Source: Candidatus Margulisiibacteriota bacterium (lineage in GTDB: Bacteria; Margulisbacteria; WOR-1; O2-12-FULL-45-9). From it: a stretch of DNA of 12,173 nt. The DNA is taken from contig JASEHX010000033.1 in NCBI GenBank assembly GCA_030018645.1, forward strand, positions 1 through 12,173. Direction: 5' to 3'. Within the stretch, counting starts at the first letter, position 1, and the number at the start of each line of letters is the position of its first letter. Below the pieces are notes generated by a model. That model saw nothing but the letters and a program-made list of their open reading frames with translations, was not told the DNA's origin and did no database searches. Made by a program: the position numbers and the translations under genes. Positions 5,989 to 11,711 of the stretch are shown here, piece after piece.

Positions 5989-7102
5989 AAAAATCCTCTA
6001 TTTATTCTCGGATACAGGAGGAGGACACCGCTCGGCGGCGACGGCTATTATCCGCGCGGTTGAACATGTCTATAAAAATGAAATCGAGCAGGAAAGGATC
6101 GATGTTTTTGCCGCTTGCTCCGGGTTTTTGAATATTTTTGCCAAACTTTATGCCCCCGTCATCAAATATACTCCCAAATTATGGGGGCAACTTTATTACT
6201 GGTTGGATGATCAGAAAAAACTGGAAATGCTGGAAAAAGTATCCGGGCCGTTTATTTTAAATGAATTAGTAAAACTAATCCAAGAGAAAAAGCCGGACGT
6301 CATAGTTTCCGTCCACCCCATGGTAAACCACTTGACGGTTGAAGCCATCCGCCAGAGCGGGCTTAAAATTCCCTTTATTATCGTGATAACCGACCCGGTA
6401 ACCTTGCATCGGGCTTGGATTACGCCAGCCGTTGATATGGCCATTGTGGCTACCGATGCCGCCAAACAATTGGCTGTCCAATATGGGATGCCGGAAGAAA
6501 AAATTAAAATATTCGGCATGCCAATCGACCCCAAATTCTTTCTGGAAACGTCTGGCAAACAAAAAGCCCGTAAAAAAGGCCGGTTGAATCCCGAGTTGTT
6601 CACAATATTATTGATGGGCGGGGGAGAGGGCGCGGGGAAAATGGACGAAATTATCGAGAATTTAAATAAGCTGGAATTAAAAATCCAGGTTATCGTTATT
6701 GCCGGCAGGAATAAGAGCTTGGAAGCCAAATTAAAAAAAGATATGCCCAAATTTAAATTTCCCATGAAGGTTTTTGGGTTTACCGATAAGGTTCACGAAA
6801 TTATGGCTGAATCAGATATTATTATTACCAAAGCCGGGCCAGGGACAATTGCCGAAGCTATGGCGATGAATTTGCCGATCATTATCACTTCCTGGCTGCC
6901 GGGACAGGAAGAAGGCAATGTGGAGTATGTGGTCCGTGAAAATGTGGGAAAAGTTAGCCAAGATCCGGTAAAAGTTGTAGAAATAATTAATGAATTGCTT
7001 TCGGACAAGAAAGCTTTTGAAGAGATGAAAGCCAATATCCGCCGCGCCAGCCGCCCGCAAGCCGCCTTGGATATTGCCGGACAAATATTGTCCTATTTGT
7101 AA
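5981..7102 (+). CDS. Monogalactosyldiacylglycerol synthase-like glycosyltransferase
   Basis: A 373-residue GT-B glycosyltransferase of family GT28. The N-terminal half has the MGDG-synthase signature DTGGGHRSAA (11-20) and VSVHPM (109-114). The C-terminal half has MGGGEG (212-217), KAGPGTIAEA (284-293) and PGQEEGNVEYVV (307-318), nearly the wording seen in plant MGDG synthases. Such enzymes move galactose or glucose from a UDP-sugar to diacylglycerol at the inner face of the membrane. No transmembrane helix is evident, consistent with a peripheral membrane enzyme. Its ATG lies inside the end of the epimerase gene (8-base overlap), which suggests coupled production of UDP-galactose and its user. 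Acceptor and sugar are inferred; diglucosyldiacylglycerol synthase (YpfP-type) or a MurG-like role is less likely given the KAGPGTIAEA wording. Its stop overlaps the next ATG (TAATG). Confidence 0.8.
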   Translation: MTKKILYLFSDTGGGHRSAATAIIRAVEHVYKNEIEQERIDVFAACSGFLNIFAKLYAPVIKYTPKLWGQLYYWLDDQKKLEMLEKVSGPFILNELVKLIQEKKPDVIVSVHPMVNHLTVEAIRQSGLKIPFIIVITDPVTLHRAWITPAVDMAIVATDAAKQLAVQYGMPEEKIKIFGMPIDPKFFLETSGKQKARKKGRLNPELFTILLMGGGEGAGKMDEIIENLNKLELKIQVIVIAGRNKSLEAKLKKDMPKFKFPMKVFGFTDKVHEIMAESDIIITKAGPGTIAEAMAMNLPIIITSWLPGQEEGNVEYVVRENVGKVSQDPVKVVEIINELLSDKKAFEEMKANIRRASRPQAALDIAGQILSYL

Positions 7103-8550
7103 TGTCAAAAGCCCTCACCCCGTTAATATATTGCAAAGCCCCCCTCTCCCATTGGGAGAGGGGGGGAATATTAATCGCCTGTGGGGTGAGGGTTTTTCTT
7201 GTTTTGCTGCTCTCATTCGGTTTTTGTCACTTGTCATTTGCAGATGTATATCTGCGAGATGTGCCCGAAGGCCACTGGGCCAATGAAGCAGTATATAAGC
7301 TGGTTAAAATGGGGGTAACCGGCGGATTTCCTGACGGGACGTATGTCGGCGGCCGTGATATTACCCGCTGTGAAATGGCCTCTTTTCTATCCAAACTTTA
7401 CCGCTCACTCCAACTGCAGGCCGGGATCAATGAGAAATTAGCGGCTGAATTAAAGAATGAAGTTGCCCAGCTCAAGTATGAAAACAGCCCGATTTCAGGA
7501 ATAATCATTTTGTCTGGGACGGTGGAAGGGCGGATCTGCGGCGCAAGGGATTCAACTGGTACCGCCACCCGGATGGACTACCGCTTGCAAATGGCATGGC
7601 AGAAAATATTTGACCAAGATACTTCTTTGCGGGTTGGTCTAGATACTATGGATACGGGATATGATTACTCCCAAACTAGGCGGATTGCGACCCAACTAGT
7701 TGATGCGGAAGGGAAATTTAAAGTGGGCGAGTTGAAAGCTAAGGCCGTGATTGGTCAGGGCAAACAGCTCCATACCGAGTCCGACGGCCTATTCCCCAGC
7801 GAAAATAACATTTACTATCCGCGGCCGAACAGCGCCATTGAGGTCGGCGGCAATTATCGAGGGATCAATTGTTCTGGGGCGTTAATTGCCAGGCAGTTTA
7901 ACAGCAGGGAAAGTATTGCTGTGCAGGAAATTAACGCGCTTTTTAGCTATGACTTTAGCGGGCTGTCGGTTTTATTTTGGCCCCGCTATTTTTATCGTGA
8001 TAATGGACTGCATGATCTAAAGGCGGAATTAGGCGCCAATCTGCATTTTATCCCCAAAAGCACAACTGACATCATTATTGGAATCGGCTCCCTCCAGCAG
8101 GGAATGAGCGGATTATACGGTAAATTGGATCAATCTTTTAATGATCCCCTGCAAACCAATACCAATCTGCGCTTGCGTTTTGATGCGGCCGGCAATAATT
8201 TCCGCACCGCTGATTTGGACAAATACGAAGTAGTTGCCCTGAATAATTTTAATCGCTTGATTTTTGACGGTAAAGCTGACCTGGGATTTACTATTACCCA
8301 ATTATTGCCGTGGAATATGGCCTTAAGTTATAAGAGCGATTGGGGAACTACCAGCCATTTAGAATATGGTTCCCAATACGTTGGCACTTATTTTGAATGG
8401 GAGGGGGCGGCCATGTATTATTTGTCTCCCGGAGCCAATATCAGCCTATTTTACCGATCCTACGAAGTCCCTAGCGGTATCGGACAATTTTCTGAAACAG
8501 CGGCCACGGTTTCATGCTTGATGGGGTTATCGGTTAAATGTATTTTTTAA
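7102..8550 (+). CDS. SLH-domain outer-membrane porin-like protein
   Basis: The frame begins in a TAATG overlap with the preceding gene. Residues 1-29 come from a palindromic repeat (see 7108-7197). A signal peptide follows (hydrophobic VFLVLLLSFGFCHLSFA, probable cut before DVY at 48-50). One SLH domain spans about 49-101 (LRDVPEGHWANEAVYKLVKMG, then FPDGTYVGGRDITRCEMASFL), a helical segment about 103-127, then a long strand-rich region of aromatic/alternating residues ending in phenylalanine (SVKCIF), as outer-membrane barrels do. This is the layout of SLH-anchored porins, where the SLH domain binds peptidoglycan-linked polymer and ties the outer membrane to the wall. GTG 7186 is an alternative start that gives a compact signal peptide (MRVFLVLLL). 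Its substrate is unknown. The closing TAA is 6 bases from the end of convergent gpsA. Confidence 0.8.
   Translation: MSKALTPLIYCKAPLSHWERGGILIACGVRVFLVLLLSFGFCHLSFADVYLRDVPEGHWANEAVYKLVKMGVTGGFPDGTYVGGRDITRCEMASFLSKLYRSLQLQAGINEKLAAELKNEVAQLKYENSPISGIIILSGTVEGRICGARDSTGTATRMDYRLQMAWQKIFDQDTSLRVGLDTMDTGYDYSQTRRIATQLVDAEGKFKVGELKAKAVIGQGKQLHTESDGLFPSENNIYYPRPNSAIEVGGNYRGINCSGALIARQFNSRESIAVQEINALFSYDFSGLSVLFWPRYFYRDNGLHDLKAELGANLHFIPKSTTDIIIGIGSLQQGMSGLYGKLDQSFNDPLQTNTNLRLRFDAAGNNFRTADLDKYEVVALNNFNRLIFDGKADLGFTITQLLPWNMALSYKSDWGTTSHLEYGSQYVGTYFEWEGAAMYYLSPGANISLFYRSYEVPSGIGQFSETAATVSCLMGLSVKCIF
7108..7197. repeat. Nested palindromic repeat inside the 5' end of the porin gene
   Basis: The outer arms CCCTCACCCC (7112-7121) and GGGGTGAGGG (7183-7192) are flanked by A-run and T-run. 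An intermediate pair TTAATAT (7123-7129) and ATATTAA (7168-7174) follows. An inner 12-bp hairpin pairs CCCCCCTCTCCC (7139-7150) with GGGAGAGGGGGG (7154-7165). Translations of such elements (here PLSHWERGG) are a familiar mark of dispersed genomic palindromic repeats misread as protein. This one keeps the porin frame open. Copy number cannot be judged from one window. Confidence 0.75.
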
Positions 8551-8556
8551 TTTGCG

Positions 8557-9540
8557 CTACTCTTTTTTGGCCGAGCGAGTCATTAAGTCAATGATGGCTT
8601 GCTGTGGATTCTTGTTTTCATATAAGATATTGTAGACCTCTTTAGTAATTGGCAAATCAACCTGATATTTTTCAGCCAATTTGAGGGCGGCGCGCGCAGT
8701 AGGCACCCCTTCGGCAATTTCTTGGGTGGAAGATAGAATATCGGCCAACTTTTTCCCTTTAACAATTTGTTCACCCACGGTATGATTGCGGGATAGTTTG
8801 CTTGAACAGGTGGTAATCAGGTCCCCCATACCAGATAAACCGGAAAATGTTTCAGCCGTAGCCCCCATCGCAACTCCCAACCGGGTGATTTCAGCGATTC
8901 CGCGGATAAGAAGCGCCGATTTAGCATTATCACCCAAACCTAGTCCGTCAGCCGCGCCCGCGGCAATGGCGATGATATTCTTTAATGCTCCGCCAAGCTG
9001 GACACCTAGGGGATCATTACTGGTGTAAACCCTGAATCGGTTGAGCATTAAGATATTTTGCACGGTTTTAGCGACTTCTGCGTCTTTTGCCGCTGCAACG
9101 GCAGCCGCCGGCAGGCCGCGGGCAATTTCTTGCGATAAATTAGGACCGGACAGAACCGCTAAGCGGTTTATTTTTAGCTCATCAGCCAAAATATCTAAAG
9201 GAAGCGTTAAGCTTTGTTCTTCAATCCCTTTGGCGGCGGAAATGACAACGGCTTCTTTTGAGATGCAGTTCTTTGCTTGCTTTGCGATATTTGATAAAAA
9301 CTGGGTTGGTACGACAAAAAGACAAATATCCGCCCCGGCAATATCTTTTAATTCGCTGGTGATGACAATGCTTTCTTGCAGAGGAAAACCCGGCAGAAAA
9401 ACCTTGTTTTCCCGGATTTCCTGCATCTCTTTAGCCAATTCTTTTTCAAAAACCCAAAGGACCACTGAATGGCCGGCTTCGGTCAGCAAAATAGATAAGG
9501 TTGTTCCCCAAGCCCCGGCGCCGATGATTGAAATTAGCAT
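8557..9540 (-). CDS. gpsA: NAD(P)-dependent glycerol-3-phosphate dehydrogenase
   Basis: It reduces dihydroxyacetone phosphate to sn-glycerol-3-phosphate, the backbone for phospholipids. The 327-residue protein has the dinucleotide-binding IGAGAWGT (6-13), SAAKGIE with Lys104, LSGPNLSQEIARGLPAA (130-146), the catalytic LGGALKN with Lys187, NAKSALLIRG (205-214) and TFSGLSGMGDLITTCSSKLSRN (231-252). Length is typical. It starts 3 bases after the stop of the YgiT-like gene with no clear ribosome binding site, so it is probably translated by coupling within the operon that also contains plsY, the next enzyme in the pathway. The DHAP made by the aldolase at 3830 would be its substrate, although that gene belongs to another operon. 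Confidence 0.95.
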   Translation of the reverse strand: MLISIIGAGAWGTTLSILLTEAGHSVVLWVFEKELAKEMQEIRENKVFLPGFPLQESIVITSELKDIAGADICLFVVPTQFLSNIAKQAKNCISKEAVVISAAKGIEEQSLTLPLDILADELKINRLAVLSGPNLSQEIARGLPAAAVAAAKDAEVAKTVQNILMLNRFRVYTSNDPLGVQLGGALKNIIAIAAGAADGLGLGDNAKSALLIRGIAEITRLGVAMGATAETFSGLSGMGDLITTCSSKLSRNHTVGEQIVKGKKLADILSSTQEIAEGVPTARAALKLAEKYQVDLPITKEVYNILYENKNPQQAIIDLMTRSAKKE

Positions 9541-9543
9541 ATT

Positions 9544-9795
9544 TTAAGCAGTTGCTTTAGAAAAATCTGCCAGCGGAACCTGAATTCTCGCTTTAATTTT
9601 AGTCCGATGCTTTAAAATTTGATCGATAAGTTTTAGGACAATTGCCTTATAATATTTTTCGCCGCACTGTTCGCAAACCCCAGTGGGGACTTTATCCACT
9701 ATTGCGATAAGTTGTTCTCCCCATAGGCATGGTTTTGCTGTTTTTCTTTCGGTAACAGGGCCTCCACAGTAATAGCAATCAGCATATTTATTCAT
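9544..9795 (-). CDS. YgiT-type zinc-finger protein, putative antitoxin
   Basis: An 83-residue protein with two CxxC knuckles, CYYCGG (C7, C10) and CEQCGE (C41, C44), which define the YgiT/MqsA-type zinc finger. The segment between them (WGEQLIAIVDKVPTGV) resembles the family pattern for these small antitoxins. The C-terminal half is helical and basic (LIDQILKHRTKIKARI) but too short for a full MqsA DNA-binding domain. It starts immediately after the stop of the DUF4258 gene (TAGATG), with a strong AGGAGG at 9805-9810. Such YgiT-type proteins often sit beside DUF4258 proteins and are treated as toxin-antitoxin pairs, with the zinc-finger protein as antitoxin. Function is inferred from that pairing. 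Confidence 0.75.
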   Translation of the reverse strand: MNKYADCYYCGGPVTERKTAKPCLWGEQLIAIVDKVPTGVCEQCGEKYYKAIVLKLIDQILKHRTKIKARIQVPLADFSKATA

Positions 9796-10122
9796 CTATA
9801 CTTTCCTCCTTGTTTTTGGGTTTTCCCATTTTGGCAGGGAAGGGATATAAACCGTAATTATTCTTAGATAATTTAAATTTGTTTTTCCGCAAATTATATG
9901 GATCGGGTAGCCACTAGTGCCAAATCCGAGCAAAAGGCAACTGGCTCCACGAGGATCGCAAGGGTAATTTTCAATTATTTCTCCACTCAAGATAGCCTGT
10001 TCTAAATCAGATAGGGATATTTTATCTGATTGTCTTTCTTCTTCTGCATGTTCGGATAATTCATATTGATTGCTTTTTATTTTGGATTTTATCCAATCAA
10101 TTTTTAATCTTCTGCTGGCCAT
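9796..10122 (-). CDS. DUF4258 family protein, putative toxin
   Basis: A 108-residue protein. The N-terminal helix carries LSEHAEEERQSDKISLSDLEQAI (22-44), with the conserved His25 and Arg30 of the DUF4258 pattern. Strands follow with the wording ILSGEIIENYP (44-54), CLLLGF (62-67), PIHIICG (73-79) and LRIITVYIP (86-94), as in the compact RelE/BrnT-like fold proposed for these proteins. Partners with YgiT-type zinc fingers suggest an mRNA-interferase-like toxin, but activity is not established for the family. The order toxin then antitoxin matches mqsR-mqsA. No ribosome binding site is seen before the ATG; a TAAAAT box (10128-10133, minus strand) lies so close that a leaderless message from an internal promoter is possible. 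It lies 44 bases downstream of plsY. Confidence 0.72.
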   Translation of the reverse strand: MASRRLKIDWIKSKIKSNQYELSEHAEEERQSDKISLSDLEQAILSGEIIENYPCDPRGASCLLLGFGTSGYPIHIICGKTNLNYLRIITVYIPSLPKWENPKTRRKV

Positions 10123-10166
10123 AATTTATTTTAGCACATAAAGAAGTTCTAATACAGTAGAAGTGG

Positions 10167-10754
10167 TTATTTTCTATTCCCGATTTTCAGTTCTGTCCCG
10201 TTCATCAGTCGTTTAATATTGGGGATATGACGATAAATTATGATCGCGGTAACAACAACTGCAATTAAACAATAGGGAAGGGGGCGGCCAAGGATAATCA
10301 GGGCAAAAGTTACCAGAATAGCGGTCAAAATTGAAGCTACCGAAACATAACGGGTGACATAGATTACTAATACAGCGAATAAAAAGGCAAAAACAAAGAC
10401 GTCGGGAGCGACGCCCAGTAAGAATCCCAGGCCAGTAGCCACTCCTCGACCGCCGGTAAAATTTAAGAAGATCGAGAAAGAATGCCCGATCACAGCCGCA
10501 AATCCTCCCAGGATGATAAACCAGGGATTCAGCGAAACTAGCATGCTGATATATACGGCAACCGTTCCTTTGAGCATATCCAAAACAAAAACGATTAGTC
10601 CCGCATTTGTGCCCATAGTCCTGAATACATTGGTTGCGCCAATATTACCCGAGCCATGCTGGCGGATGTCGATCTTCTTATAACGGGCAATGAGATAGCC
10701 AAAGGGGATGGAGCCAAGAAGATAGGAAGCTAACACAATGATAATTAAGTGCAT
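10167..10754 (-). CDS. plsY: Acyl-phosphate:glycerol-3-phosphate acyltransferase
   Basis: It is a membrane enzyme that transfers an acyl chain from acyl-phosphate to glycerol-3-phosphate, the first step of phospholipid synthesis. The 195-residue protein is strongly hydrophobic, with several membrane helices and the PlsY motifs: LLGSIPFGYLIA (12-23), SGNIGATNVFR (35-45), DMLKG (59-63), GHSFSIFLNFTGGRGVATGLG (90-110) and the end RHIPNIKRLMNGTE (174-187). It begins 12 bases after hepT, with no recognisable ribosome binding site. gpsA, which supplies its substrate, follows after the DUF4258-YgiT pair. The usual plsY-gpsA neighbourhood is thus kept but interrupted. Confidence 0.96.
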   Translation of the reverse strand: MHLIIIVLASYLLGSIPFGYLIARYKKIDIRQHGSGNIGATNVFRTMGTNAGLIVFVLDMLKGTVAVYISMLVSLNPWFIILGGFAAVIGHSFSIFLNFTGGRGVATGLGFLLGVAPDVFVFAFLFAVLVIYVTRYVSVASILTAILVTFALIILGRPLPYCLIAVVVTAIIIYRHIPNIKRLMNGTELKIGNRK

Positions 10755-10766
10755 GATAAATGTTTA

Positions 10767-11198
10767 TTATTTAGAAGAGTGTTTAGTAATATAATCCAGG
10801 ATATATACGATATATTCATCAAAATATCTAAGGTTGTTTTGCAGAAAATAAAATACTTTATCTGCGTCAACTTCCCAGTAAAGATGAACCAGCCGGTTCC
10901 TGAACTTTGCCATAGAGGTAGCAGTTTCTAGGAAGGTATCGGGAATAAGCTTATTTTCGTTGAGGACCTTAAAAATGTCTTTATAATCATAGGGAGGGCG
11001 AAATCCCTCAGATGAAATGATATGATTGCCAATGTCAAGACAGCATTCAATAGCAACCTGAAAAAGATACTTGGCACTATTTACATTGGTAAACTGTTTG
11101 ATAAGAGCATCTTTGGAAAGTTTTTTTAGCTCATTTAGCTGCAGAACATATTCCCTAAGCTTTTCAATTAGCCCCGCTACTTTTTCTGGGTTGACCAT
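10767..11198 (-). CDS. hepT: HepT-like HEPN-domain ribonuclease toxin
   Basis: A 143-residue all-helical protein of the HepT/DUF86 (COG2445) type. The key RX4HXY motif is present as RNRLVHLY (R100, H105, Y107). The preceding helix (NSAKYLFQVAIECCLDIGNHIIS, about 40-62) and DTFLETATSMAKF (87-99) match the family. HepT toxins are RNases, reported in some systems to cut tRNA, and MntA partners silence them by adenylating the motif tyrosine. A strong AGGAGG (about 11204-11209) precedes the ATG, and the gene overlaps mntA by 22 bases. It lies 12 bases before plsY. Confidence 0.85.
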   Translation of the reverse strand: MVNPEKVAGLIEKLREYVLQLNELKKLSKDALIKQFTNVNSAKYLFQVAIECCLDIGNHIISSEGFRPPYDYKDIFKVLNENKLIPDTFLETATSMAKFRNRLVHLYWEVDADKVFYFLQNNLRYFDEYIVYILDYITKHSSK

Positions 11199-11617
11199 AG
11201 TAGTCCTCCTTTTTTTATTCCTGAAAATAGGGCTTTGCGAAATTCTTCCCTTTTGGGCAGAAAATCGAAGTACTCATCACGGACAGTCGTTTCAAATTCT
11301 ACCCGCCGGCGCTCATTTTTGGAATAAATTAATTTGCCGTTTTGTACTATCTGAATTTTATAGTTCAAAGGAGCTTGATTGATGATGCGAACGTCGCTTT
11401 CGTGTTTTTCAACAATGCCGACAGCGTCAATTTCTTTGGAAATAGTCATTTCCAGGTCAAGGTTTGATTGCCTGGTGTTTGAGTCATCAACGATCAGCGC
11501 AACGTCAATGTCGCTCCACGGCCGGGGAGTCCCTTCAGCAAAAGAGCCATAAAGATAAGCAATTTCAACGGGATGCTTTTGCAATATATCTTTAATTTGG
11601 TTAAAATTTGTCTTCAT
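11177..11617 (-). CDS. mntA: MntA-like minimal nucleotidyltransferase antitoxin
   Basis: A 146-residue MNT-type nucleotidyltransferase. Its active site reads YLYGSFAEG (21-29) followed by WSDIDVALIV (34-43), giving the GSX10DXD motif with G24, S25, D36 and D38; D76 (SDVRII) is the likely third acidic ligand. In MntA-HepT (type VII) systems this enzyme transfers AMP to the HepT tyrosine and blocks the toxin. The C-terminal part (about 101-146) is basic and helical, which fits partner contact. A weak AGGGA lies before the ATG. It is first in the minus-strand run that continues through hepT, plsY and gpsA, so the upstream gap (11618-11711) must hold the promoter if these genes are co-transcribed. 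Confidence 0.85.
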   Translation of the reverse strand: MKTNFNQIKDILQKHPVEIAYLYGSFAEGTPRPWSDIDVALIVDDSNTRQSNLDLEMTISKEIDAVGIVEKHESDVRIINQAPLNYKIQIVQNGKLIYSKNERRRVEFETTVRDEYFDFLPKREEFRKALFSGIKKGGLLWSTQKK

Positions 11618-11655
11618 CTAAATTCCCTGAAACTTCTTCCAAAAGGGCTCGAGAA

Positions 11656-11684
11656 CATCTTAGCAGGAAAAAAGCTCCGGCGCA
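11656..11684 (-). promoter_or_regulatory. Possible promoter for the mntA-hepT-plsY run
   Basis: On the minus strand TAAGAT (11661-11656) is preceded after 17 bases by TTGCGC (11684-11679 region). Both are partial matches to -10 and -35 consensus (4/6 and 3/6). The -35 would lie in the hairpin described at 11668-11694. This is weak and only suggested by position. Confidence 0.25.
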
Positions 11685-11694
11685 AATGCGCCGG
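11668..11694 (-). terminator. GC-rich hairpin with T-run on the minus strand
   Basis: CCGGCGC (11677-11683) and GCGCCGG (11688-11694) form a perfect 7-bp GC stem with a 4-base loop. Read on the minus strand it is followed by AGC and six T (11673-11668), the form of an intrinsic terminator facing left. No minus-strand gene is seen to its right, so it may stop antisense transcription into mntA. Alternatively it may act on the plus strand as a leader hairpin just before the GGAG ribosome binding site at 11701-11704. Confidence 0.45.
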
Positions 11695-11711
11695 CAAAAA
11701 GGAGAAAGGGA

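Noticed and set aside
6211..6765. A 184-codon minus-strand frame opposite the glycosyltransferase
   Set aside because: It mirrors a gene with clear family motifs and shows no domain of its own.
7112..7192. Intrinsic terminator for the glycosyltransferase gene
   Set aside because: The strong inner hairpin is followed by AATATTAATCG, not a T-run, and the outer arms are separated by about 60 bases and lie inside the porin frame; a repeat element explains it better.
7074..7286. A 70-codon plus-strand frame in another phase over the palindromic repeat
   Set aside because: Its peptide (PLPLGEGG) is another reading of the repeat itself, a known source of false genes.
9041..9547. A 168-codon plus-strand frame opposite gpsA
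   Set aside because: It is the complement of strongly conserved gpsA codons and its composition (runs of A, S, I) is that of a shadow frame.
11618..11711. Riboswitch (c-di-GMP-I or preQ1 type) before the FGE-domain gene
   Set aside because: Beyond one GC hairpin and a ribosome binding site, none of the conserved core sequences of these classes could be found.
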